A stretch of 9,694 bases of DNA from an uncultured Desulfobacterales bacterium (lineage in GTDB: Bacteria; Desulfobacterota; Desulfobacteria; Desulfobacterales; UBA11574), in the NCBI GenBank assembly GCA_937925895.1, contig CALANC010000182.1, forward strand, positions 1 to 9,694. Reading direction: 5' to 3'. The first letter of the stretch is position 1. Each line of letters begins with the position of its first letter. The notes beneath the pieces were generated by a model, which ran no database searches, was not told the origin of the DNA, and worked only from the letters and a program-made list of their open reading frames with translations. This document shows, piece after piece, positions 1 to 5,854 of the stretch. The translations under genes were made by a program, and so were the position numbers.

Positions 1-1
1 A

Positions 2-142
2 AGCTGCGGCTATATTTATAATCCCGACAAAGGAGACAGAAAAGGGAAGATTCAAAAAGGAACTCAGTCTGAAGATTTGCCGGATGATTGGAAATGCCCT
101 ATATGCAGTGCGGGGAAGAAAAGGCTCAAACCTTTGGGATAA
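2..142 (+). CDS. Rubredoxin, C-terminal part (5' end outside window)
   Basis: The visible 46 residues match the rubredoxin fold. They begin at the second cysteine of the first knuckle ([12 protein letters not shown] at visible residue 2), continue with the GTxxEDLPDDW segment and end with the second knuckle CPIC (C32, C35). The first cysteine of the first CxxC pair lies upstream of the window, so three of the four iron ligands are visible. Rubredoxins are small cytoplasmic one-electron carriers that bind a single iron and in anaerobes often feed oxygen or superoxide reductases. The stop is TAA at 140-142. The tail after the second knuckle is short, as in a stand-alone rubredoxin of about 55 residues, but a C-terminal rubredoxin domain on a larger flavoprotein cannot be excluded. 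It converges on the omega-amidase gene; I see no clear terminator in the 93 bases between them. Confidence 0.93.
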   Translation, partial: SCGYIYNPDKGDRKGKIQKGTQSEDLPDDWKCPICSAGKKRLKPLG

Positions 143-235
143 ATGAACTTCCTGTAATAAGGGAAAAATATTAGGAATTTCAAATAGTTTGTTTAATCGA
201 ATCAACTTCGTGAAACCCCGGGCATCCCAATTATT

Positions 236-1015
236 TCAAGAGTCAATCAAATCTATGTCCGCATCCATCCACACCGGAAAAGCTTCTCTGGCCTTTTGAA
301 GTGTGCCATAAGATAAAGCGGCAGTATGGGTGCAGACTTCATTGCTTTTTTGGAAGAGAATGTTCCCCCATGGATCGATTATCGAAGAATCGCCGCTATA
401 TGGATGGCCGTTACCGTCGATCCCGACACGATTGACTCCCACGACGAAACACTGGTTTTCAACGGCTCTCGCTTGAAGAAGCAGTTTCCAATGCAATGTG
501 CGTCTTTCAGGCCAGTTGGCTATAAATATGGCCGCATCATATTGATTTGAGATGTTGCGCGTCCATACCGGAAATCGTAAATCATAGCAAACAAAGGGGC
601 GAATCTTCCAGTCAAGCAATTCGACAATAATGTTTTCTTGACCGGCGGTGTACACCTTTTCTTCTCCGGCCATACGGAAAAGGTGTTTCTTGTCATAGGT
701 GAATATCCGGCCTTCGGGTTTGGCCCAGATCAATCGATTAAAAAATTTCCCCTCTTCTTTGGCAATGATACTTCCGACCATATCTACATTTTTTTGTCGT
801 GATTTGTCTCTGAGCCATTCTACAGAGGATCCTTTCATGTCCTGGGCGAGTTCGGCGGCATTCATACTAAAGCCGGTGGTGAACATTTCCGGCAGGACGA
901 TGAGATGCGTATCATCTTCGACAGCGTCAATCTTGGTGTCAAACATTGCCAGGTTGGATTCGATATCTTGCCATATCAGTTCCGTCTGAATAATTGTTAC
1001 TTTTAAATCTTGCAT
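236..1015 (-). CDS. yafV: Omega-amidase, YafV-type nitrilase-superfamily hydrolase
   Basis: This 259-residue protein is a nitrilase-superfamily C-N hydrolase that closely follows E. coli YafV (LPEMFTTGFSM, YDKKHLFRMA, VCYDLRFPVW, ANWP, ARAxENQ). The Glu-Lys-Cys triad is visible as E43, K109 and C143. Enzymes of this type hydrolyse the omega-amide of alpha-ketoglutaramate or alpha-ketosuccinamate to 2-oxoglutarate or oxaloacetate plus ammonia in the cytoplasm. The ATG at 1015 lies inside the end of the upstream aminotransferase gene (13-base overlap), with a GGA six bases before it, so the two are probably translationally coupled. The partner makes the keto-amide when glutamine is amino donor, which fits. 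Length is normal for the family and no key residue is missing. The exact substrate is inferred from the family and neighbour. Confidence 0.93.
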   Translation of the reverse strand: MQDLKVTIIQTELIWQDIESNLAMFDTKIDAVEDDTHLIVLPEMFTTGFSMNAAELAQDMKGSSVEWLRDKSRQKNVDMVGSIIAKEEGKFFNRLIWAKPEGRIFTYDKKHLFRMAGEEKVYTAGQENIIVELLDWKIRPFVCYDLRFPVWTRNISNQYDAAIFIANWPERRTLHWKLLLQARAVENQCFVVGVNRVGIDGNGHPYSGDSSIIDPWGNILFQKSNEVCTHTAALSYGTLQKAREAFPVWMDADIDLIDS

Positions 1016-2148
1016 AGTTTTTCCGCAGCCCTTTCCAGTGTCTCATCTTTTTTAGCAAAACAGAAGCGCAATACCTTATTGTCGTTCTGGTCATGGTAGA
1101 AAACCGAAGGTGGAATTGCAGCTACGCCGTGCTCGATGGTCAGCCGCTTGGCAAATTCAACATCTGATTCATCCGTAATTTCCGAGTAACTTAACATCTG
1201 AAAGTATGTACCCTGACAAGGCATGGCCTTAAAGGCGGAAGGTTGAATAAGATTTAAAAAGCGATCTCTCTTTTTTTGATAAAATTCAAAGAGATTCAGA
1301 TAAATCTCTTTGTTTTCCATAAATTCAGCATAGGCATATTGAATAGGTGTATTTGATGCAAAGGTAAGAAACTGGTGCACCTTTTGAAATTCTTTAGATA
1401 ACGGCAACGGGGCAAGGCAATAACCTATTTTCCACCCCGTGGTGTGGTAAGTTTTCCCAAAAGAACTTATGACAAAACTTCTTTCTGCCAATTCGGGGTG
1501 GCAGGACATGCTTTCATGCTTGAGCCCATCAAAAATAATATGTTCGTAAACCTCATCACTCAGGACAAGAACTTCCGTATCGCGTAAAATATTTGACAGT
1601 GCAGCGATATCTTGAGCTGAAAACAAGGTGCCTGTGGGGTTATTGGGCGAGTTCAGGATAATTAGTCTTGTTTTTGATGACAAAGCCAGTTCAACGTCGT
1701 TCCAATCGATGTGATACTCCGGGAATTTATATTTGACATAAACCGGAACGCCTCCGTTTAGTAGGATGGCCGGGACATAGGAATCAAAAGCCGGTTCAAG
1801 GACGATCACTTCATCGCCTCTTTGCACCACAGCACTAATGGCCGCGAACAGAGCCTCGGTGGCGCCGGATGTCACGGTGATTTCAGTGTCGGGATCATAA
1901 CGAGCCTGATATAATTCAAAGACTTTTTCGGCGATCTTTTCGCGCAGGACCGGCACACCCTGCATCGGTGCATACTGATTGTGGCCGGAACGCATGTATT
2001 TATTTACCAGTGACAGAAGGTCAGGATGGACTTCAAAATCCGGGAATCCCTGGGAAAGATTGATCGCATTACAGTCACTAGACAGCTTCGACATTACCGT
2101 GAAAATGGTTACACCGACATCAGGAAGTTTTGAAGATATTTTCATCAT
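1003..2148 (-). CDS. ybdL: YbdL-type glutamine/methionine aminotransferase (PLP, class I)
   Basis: This 381-residue fold-type I aminotransferase resembles E. coli YbdL and kynurenine/glutamine transaminases throughout: INLSQGFPDF near residue 30, NQYAPMQG at 57-64, NSPNNPTG at 166-173, SDEVYEH at 197-203, SSFGKTYHTTGWK at 228-240 and LRFCFAKK near the C terminus. K232 is the predicted PLP lysine, D198 the pyridine-nitrogen partner, Y201 and N170 cofactor contacts, and R361 the substrate carboxylate binder. Such enzymes transaminate methionine, glutamine or aromatic amino acids with 2-oxo acids, including the methionine-salvage keto acid. The overlapping omega-amidase would remove the ketoglutaramate formed from glutamine and make the reaction irreversible. 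Two adjacent ATGs start the gene; the only upstream purine run (AGGG) is 2 bases from the first and 5 from the second (2145), so the second may be used. Confidence 0.92.
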   Translation of the reverse strand: MMKISSKLPDVGVTIFTVMSKLSSDCNAINLSQGFPDFEVHPDLLSLVNKYMRSGHNQYAPMQGVPVLREKIAEKVFELYQARYDPDTEITVTSGATEALFAAISAVVQRGDEVIVLEPAFDSYVPAILLNGGVPVYVKYKFPEYHIDWNDVELALSSKTRLIILNSPNNPTGTLFSAQDIAALSNILRDTEVLVLSDEVYEHIIFDGLKHESMSCHPELAERSFVISSFGKTYHTTGWKIGYCLAPLPLSKEFQKVHQFLTFASNTPIQYAYAEFMENKEIYLNLFEFYQKKRDRFLNLIQPSAFKAMPCQGTYFQMLSYSEITDESDVEFAKRLTIEHGVAAIPPSVFYHDQNDNKVLRFCFAKKDETLERAAEKLCKI

Positions 2149-2176
2149 GGCCCTATTTTAATTGAAATTTCCAAAG

Positions 2177-2287
2177 TTACTCATACCAGATTGTTTTATT
2201 CCTTTCCACTGTAAAAAATTTCATAGCCGGCAAAACACGTATCTCTTCTCCGTCTTTTTCCTCTTCTTTCCATGATTCTGTAGCCAT
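2177..2287 (-). CDS. Possible 36-residue small protein or leader peptide upstream of ybdL
   Basis: An ORF of 36 codons starts MATESWKEEEKDGEE and ends TIWYE, with TAA at 2179-2177, 28 bases before the aminotransferase start. In its favour are a GGAAAG purine run five bases before the ATG, a promoter-like pair (TTTACG, 17 bases, TATAAA) that would start RNA about 14 bases upstream of the ATG, and placement in the same orientation as the ybdL-yafV pair. The peptide is acidic and lysine/glutamate rich at its N terminus, has two tryptophans, no cysteine, and no signal peptide or membrane segment. I recognise no family. It could be a genuine small protein, a leader peptide, or a chance ORF; codon use alone is too short to decide. 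Confidence 0.38.
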   Translation of the reverse strand: MATESWKEEEKDGEEIRVLPAMKFFTVERNKTIWYE

Positions 2288-2315
2288 TGACACTTTCCGG
2301 GTGTTAATTTATACT
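2287..2315 (+). promoter_or_regulatory. Sigma70-type promoter for the SLOG/phosphatase/transporter operon
   Basis: TTGACA at 2287-2292 is a perfect -35 box, followed by 17 bases and TATACT at 2310-2315 (five of six consensus bases). RNA would start near 2321-2323, leaving about 40 bases before the ATG at 2361. This placement rules out the longer in-frame GTG start at 2301, which would lie inside the promoter. Confidence 0.72.
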
Positions 2316-2336
2316 CTAAAAACCCTTGAGCGTAAA
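2308..2336 (-). promoter_or_regulatory. Divergent sigma70-type promoter toward ybdL-yafV
   Basis: On the minus strand TTTACG (2336-2331, four of six consensus bases) is followed by 17 bases and TATAAA (2313-2308, five of six). Its -10 box overlaps the -10 box of the plus-strand promoter by four base pairs, so the two promoters form a symmetric divergent pair. RNA would start near 2301, just before the small ORF and then ybdL. The -35 is weaker than that of the plus-strand partner. Confidence 0.5.
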
Positions 2337-2360
2337 CAAAATCATTTGCAGGAAAAAATA

Positions 2361-3185
2361 ATGGTTAGCAAAATTATTTCCGGTGGCCAAACCGGCGCCG
2401 ATCGAGCAGCGCTGGATATTGCCGTCAAATTGGGAATCACTCACGGTGGTTGGATACCGAAAGGACGGCTGGCGGAAGACGGGGTGCTGGATGAAAAATA
2501 TCAATTGCGGGAGATGGAATCATCAAAATACAACCGGCGGACCGAACAAAATGTGATCGATTCAAACGGCACCCTGATCATATCCCACGGACCGCTCACC
2601 GGCGGATCGGAGTACACCCGTGAAATGGCGATTTATCATAATCGCCCATGGCTCCATATAGATCTGAACAATACCATTGCTTTTCAAGCCGCAAAAAAGA
2701 TCAGAAACTGGATTGCCGAGAATGAAATTAAGGTGTTGAACGTTGCAGGCAGCAGAGCCAGCAAGGATCCCGACATATACAAGGCCACAGCCGATATATT
2801 GGAAACGACTTTTTATTTGGAAATTATCAACGAAACCTTGCCTAGCGCTAAATCTGTTTTCCAGATGGGCGATGCCGAATTGGAGATGGACGATTTGCCG
2901 CAGACTGTTGATCAGGCGGTTGATAAATATCTGACTAAACTGTCGCTGAGAGAAAAGACCATGATCGTCAACATACCGGAAGAAAAGCTATTGGACCTGT
3001 ATCATTCTTTCGAAGGAAGTAGAAAAGGCGAATTTAAATTGTGGCTGGCAAATGACGCCTTGCTGGATTCATGTCGCTCGGCGGCCGGCAAACAACATCT
3101 TACCGAACAAAACGCGGCGTTGGTTATTATAAAAGCGTTGTGGAAACAGCTGCAAAAAACGAATGTGTTAAGAATCGTTAAGTAG
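2361..3185 (+). CDS. SLOG-superfamily 'molybdenum carrier-like' protein with extra C-terminal domain
   Basis: Residues 1 to about 150 match the family annotated as putative molybdenum carrier (cpYpsA-like, a Rossmann-type member of the SLOG/DprA-like superfamily). It has the glycine-rich start ISGGQTGADRAALD (6-19), HGGWIPKGRLAEDG (28-41), then SHGPLTGGS (75-83) and NVAGSRASKDPDIY near 128-141. Such proteins are thought to bind a nucleotide-like or anionic ligand; the molybdenum name is not proof of function. Residues about 165-274 form a separate, mainly helical domain (VDKYLTKLSLREK ... EFKLWLAND ... AALVIIKALWKQL) that I think resembles a small uncharacterised domain (possibly DUF6794; from memory). 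The ATG at 2361 is chosen because AGGA at 2350-2353 precedes it at good spacing, the family homology begins there, and the promoter lies upstream. First gene of a four-gene operon, 34 bases before the phosphatase gene. Confidence 0.85.
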   Translation: MVSKIISGGQTGADRAALDIAVKLGITHGGWIPKGRLAEDGVLDEKYQLREMESSKYNRRTEQNVIDSNGTLIISHGPLTGGSEYTREMAIYHNRPWLHIDLNNTIAFQAAKKIRNWIAENEIKVLNVAGSRASKDPDIYKATADILETTFYLEIINETLPSAKSVFQMGDAELEMDDLPQTVDQAVDKYLTKLSLREKTMIVNIPEEKLLDLYHSFEGSRKGEFKLWLANDALLDSCRSAAGKQHLTEQNAALVIIKALWKQLQKTNVLRIVK

Positions 3186-3219
3186 TTTGGCTCAGATGTT
3201 TACTGCGGAGTAATGTTAA

Positions 3220-3681
3220 GTGTCGAATATGAAACAAATTGTTTTTGTGTGTACGGGGAATATTTGTAGAAGTCCCACGGCCGAAGGTATTCTGCTCCAT
3301 AAGTGCCGTGAAATGGGACGAAATGATATGATTGTCTCATCCATGGGTATTCACGGGTTAACTGATTGGCCGGCAACCGACTACGCTCAGGCAGTTTGCA
3401 AAGAAAACGGAATAGATATTTCATCCCATCGAGCCAGACCACTGATCGGTGAGGAGTTGCAGCAATCAGACCTAATTTTGTGCATGGAGCCTTTCCAGAG
3501 GCAATTTGTGCAGACATTTTTCCCGTGGTTGCGTGACAAAGTTTTCCTCTTGGCGCTCTGGCCCAAAAAGAGGAATCGCAAAGGGTCCATTCAAGATCCC
3601 ATGGGGGGTTCTCTTGAGGATTACCAGCGGATATTTCGTATAATACAAGACCACATCGATCGAATCTTTCCGTTGTTCTAA
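3220..3681 (+). CDS. Low-molecular-weight protein tyrosine phosphatase
   Basis: This 153-residue protein carries the LMW-PTP P-loop near the N terminus, VCTGNICRSP: nucleophile C11, second cysteine C16, and R17 closing the CX5R motif. The general acid is D126 in QDPMGG, and LCMEP near 87-91 is also typical. The fold is shared with arsenate reductases, but the DP loop and spacing indicate phosphatase. It would remove phosphate from tyrosine or small phosphoesters in the cytoplasm; the substrate is unknown, and no tyrosine kinase or capsule gene is nearby. I chose the GTG at 3220 because GGAG at 3207-3210 lies nine bases upstream. The in-frame ATG at 3229 would leave 18 bases, and both starts keep the whole catalytic site. 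It is second in the operon, after the SLOG-like gene. Confidence 0.9.
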   Translation: MSNMKQIVFVCTGNICRSPTAEGILLHKCREMGRNDMIVSSMGIHGLTDWPATDYAQAVCKENGIDISSHRARPLIGEELQQSDLILCMEPFQRQFVQTFFPWLRDKVFLLALWPKKRNRKGSIQDPMGGSLEDYQRIFRIIQDHIDRIFPLF

Positions 3682-3723
3682 ATGTCAGAATGAAGCGAAC
3701 TGATTGTCTCATGAATAATTTTC

Positions 3724-3747
3724 AGGAATATACGAAAGTATAACCAG
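3724..3747 (+). promoter_or_regulatory. Split ribosome-binding site with GAAA-tetraloop hairpin before the transporter
   Basis: AGGA at 3724-3727 is the only good Shine-Dalgarno match before the ATG at 3748, but it is 20 bases away, too far in linear form. The bases between hold a perfect hairpin, TATAC (3729-3733), GAAA loop (3734-3737), GTATA (3738-3742). Folding it would leave only six unpaired bases between AGGA and the ATG, which is normal spacing. The stem is short and mostly A-U, closed by a C-G pair on a stable GNRA loop. Confidence 0.4.
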
Positions 3748-4992
3748 ATGATTTTACAGGGCATAGCTGGATTAGCTGTTTTCACGGGGATTGCCTGGCT
3801 GGTCAGTGAAAACCGGAAAAAGGTTCGTCTCATCGTCATTATTGTCGGCATAGGCATTCAGTTAGCACTAGGATTCATTCTCTTAAAATTGCCCGTTTTC
3901 AGAGATTTTTTTCTCTCCTTGAACCGACTGGTTTTTTCTTTGGAAGAATCCACCACCGCCGGCACGTCCATGGTGTTCGGCTATTTAGGAGGCGGTGCGC
4001 TTCCATTTACGGAAAAATCCCCGGGAGCCAGTTTTATTTTGGCTTTCAGAGCGCTTCCCCTCATTCTCGTCATCAGCGCCCTTTCAGCCCTGTTGTTTTA
4101 CTGGAAAATCCTGCCGTTGATCGTCAAGGTATTCTCATGGACATTGCAAAAAACCATGGGATTGGGTGGTGCCGAGGGATTGGGTGTATCGGCAAATATA
4201 TTTGTGGGAATGGTGGAATCTCCCCTGTTTATCCGGCCTTATTTGAAAGAGATGACCCGAAGCGAAATTTTCACCCTTATGACAACAGGTATGGCCACCA
4301 TTGCCGGTACCGTAATGGTGTTATATGCCAGCATTCTAAGCAAGGTTGTCCCTGATATCATGGGGCACATTCTGACAGCCTCCATCATCAGTGTCCCGGC
4401 AGCCATCATGATCTCCAAGATTATGGTTCCCGAAACCGGAGAATTGACTTCGGGAGAATTGACATCTCCTGAAGAGGCCTTAAGTGCCATGGATGCCGTT
4501 ACCAAAGGGACCATTCAGGGGGTGCATCTTTTGATTAACATCGTCGCCATGTTGATTGTGTTGGTGGCGCTTGTCCATCTAGTCAACTTGACTTTAGGCC
4601 TTTTGCCGCAAATAGGCGGACAACTTGTAACCCTGCAACGAATCATGGGTTTGGTGATGGCACCGGTTGTCTGGCTCATGGGGGTTCCTTGGCAGGAAGC
4701 TCCGGTAGCCGGCGCCCTCATGGGCACCAAGACGATTCTGAACGAGTTTTTAGCCTATCTTGACATGAGTCGCCTGGCTCAAGGCTCGCTGAGTCCCAAA
4801 AGTTTAATTATTATGACCTACGCCATGTGTGGTTTTGCAAATCCCGGCAGCCTTGGAATCATGATAGGCGGAATGGGAACCATGGCTCCGGAGAAGCGGG
4901 ATGAGATTGTCTCATTGGGTTTTCGCTCCATTATTTCAGGAACTATCGCTACTTGTATGACCGGAACGGTGGCGGGGATAATTGGTGGATGA
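3748..4992 (+). CDS. Concentrative nucleoside transporter (CNT/NupC family)
   Basis: This 414-residue inner-membrane protein has about nine or ten hydrophobic segments and the CNT signature regions: LGVSANIFVGMVESPLFIRPY (part at 145-165), MGTKTILNEFLAY (325-337) and CGFANPGSLGIMIGG (361-375). By alignment with the characterised Vibrio cholerae CNT, E157, E333, N365 and S368 match its nucleoside- and sodium-site residues E156, E332, N368 and S371. The GQTE motif is GMVE here, so the base-contacting Gln-Thr pair is replaced by Met-Val, a pattern I recall from a subgroup of proteobacterial CNTs. It should import nucleosides with sodium or protons, though specificity may differ from classical members. 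The N terminus (MILQGIAGLAVF) is family-typical, supporting this ATG. It lies between two phosphatase genes in the operon. Confidence 0.9.
   Translation: MILQGIAGLAVFTGIAWLVSENRKKVRLIVIIVGIGIQLALGFILLKLPVFRDFFLSLNRLVFSLEESTTAGTSMVFGYLGGGALPFTEKSPGASFILAFRALPLILVISALSALLFYWKILPLIVKVFSWTLQKTMGLGGAEGLGVSANIFVGMVESPLFIRPYLKEMTRSEIFTLMTTGMATIAGTVMVLYASILSKVVPDIMGHILTASIISVPAAIMISKIMVPETGELTSGELTSPEEALSAMDAVTKGTIQGVHLLINIVAMLIVLVALVHLVNLTLGLLPQIGGQLVTLQRIMGLVMAPVVWLMGVPWQEAPVAGALMGTKTILNEFLAYLDMSRLAQGSLSPKSLIIMTYAMCGFANPGSLGIMIGGMGTMAPEKRDEIVSLGFRSIISGTIATCMTGTVAGIIGG
4438..4467 (+). repeat. 15-bp tandem repeat encoding GELTS twice
   Basis: Two adjacent 15-base units (4438-4452 and 4453-4467), identical at 13 of 15 positions, encode GELTSGELTS at residues 231-240 of the nucleoside transporter. 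The segment is a hydrophilic loop between membrane parts, so the duplication is probably tolerated in-frame slippage. Confidence 0.7.
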
Positions 4993-5008
4993 CGCTAAAT
5001 AAATAGCG
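4993..5008 (+). other. Small intercistronic hairpin after the transporter gene
   Basis: CGCTA (4993-4997) and TAGCG (5004-5008) can pair around a six-base loop directly after the TGA stop. No U-run follows, so it is not a classical terminator. It might modestly affect RNA stability between the transporter and HAD genes, or be chance. Confidence 0.25.
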
Positions 5009-5039
5009 GTAACGGCAAATACCAGGGGTAGTAACGGTT

Positions 5040-5837
5040 ATGAAACCATTCGCACAATTCCCGGATGACTGGAAAAAAAATGTCCGCTATGTTTTGACGG
5101 ATATCGACGATACGCTGACAAACAATGGGCGCCTGCCTGCTGTGGCTTATCATGCCATGGAGCGGCTTCAGGATGCCGGCATCAGCGTCATTCCGATTAC
5201 GGGCCGTCCGGCAGGATGGTGTGACCATATCGCACGCATGTGGCCGGTGAACGGCCTGGTAGGAGAGAACGGTGCCTTTTACTTTTACTATGACGATAAA
5301 CGGAAAAAAATGCTGCGACGTTACTGGAAGCCTGAGACCGAGCGAATGGAAGACAGACGAAAGCTTGATGAAATCAAGCATAACATACTGGGAAAATTTC
5401 CCAATTGCCGGGTTGCATCGGATCAGAACTATCGGGAAGCGGATCTGGCCATCGATTATTGTGAGGATGTTCCTCCTATCCCCATGGAAGAAGTAGAAGA
5501 GATTGTTCGTTGTTTTACCCAAGAAGGTGCAGTGGCAAAAATAAGCTCCATTCACGTCAACGGGTGGTTTGGAAACTACGACAAGCTGGCCATGACCCGG
5601 ATTTTCATCGAAGAAGTGTACGGGGAAAAGACCGAAAATATCAAAGAACATATTGTGTTTACGGGTGATTCTCCCAATGATGCTCCCATGTTTAATTATT
5701 TCCCTCATTCTGTTGGCATGGCCAATATTTTACGCTTCAAAAATACCTTAACGCACCAACCTGCCTGGGTAACGATAAATGAGGGGGGATACGGGTTTGC
5801 GGAGATGGTGGAGATCCTTCTTGCTGACCTAAACTAA
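5040..5837 (+). CDS. HAD-superfamily (IIB/Cof-like) phosphatase
   Basis: The 265-residue product has all four HAD motifs. Motif I is DIDDT with nucleophile D21 and acid/base D23; motif II is ITGRPAGW with T54; the motif III lysine is probably K182 in NYDKLAM; motif IV is TGDSPNDAPM with D210 and D214. About 110 residues lie between motifs II and III, where the C2 cap of type IIB enzymes belongs. This is the subclass of sucrose-phosphate, mannosyl-phosphoglycerate and Cof-like phosphatases. It likely hydrolyses a small cytoplasmic phosphate monoester, with magnesium; the substrate cannot be read from sequence. AGGGG at 5024-5028 precedes the ATG by about eleven bases. The gene is last in the operon, 47 bases after the nucleoside transporter, so a sugar- or nucleotide-phosphate substrate is conceivable. 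It converges with the hdr genes (17 bases between stops) with no obvious terminator. Confidence 0.88.
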   Translation: MKPFAQFPDDWKKNVRYVLTDIDDTLTNNGRLPAVAYHAMERLQDAGISVIPITGRPAGWCDHIARMWPVNGLVGENGAFYFYYDDKRKKMLRRYWKPETERMEDRRKLDEIKHNILGKFPNCRVASDQNYREADLAIDYCEDVPPIPMEEVEEIVRCFTQEGAVAKISSIHVNGWFGNYDKLAMTRIFIEEVYGEKTENIKEHIVFTGDSPNDAPMFNYFPHSVGMANILRFKNTLTHQPAWVTINEGGYGFAEMVEILLADLN

Positions 5838-5854
5838 ATTATCTGGCGACTCAA

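Noticed and set aside
143..235. Possible terminator between the convergent rubredoxin and yafV genes
   Set aside because: No stem longer than about four pairs and no hairpin followed by a T-run on either strand was found.
2301..2360. Upstream GTG start giving a longer SLOG-like protein
   Set aside because: The GTG lies inside the -35/-10 promoter, the extra 20 residues do not match the family, and the ATG at 2361 has its own AGGA.
3200..3712. 170-codon minus-strand open frame
   Set aside because: It is antisense to the tyrosine phosphatase, whose catalytic motifs are intact; its translation shows no recognisable motif.
3711..3743. 10-codon ORF before the transporter as a leader peptide
   Set aside because: It is very short with no convincing ribosome site; the hairpin in the same place is the better-supported feature.
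4995..5708. 237-codon minus-strand open frame
   Set aside because: It mirrors the HAD phosphatase gene, which has all four HAD motifs. The reverse product matches nothing I recognise.
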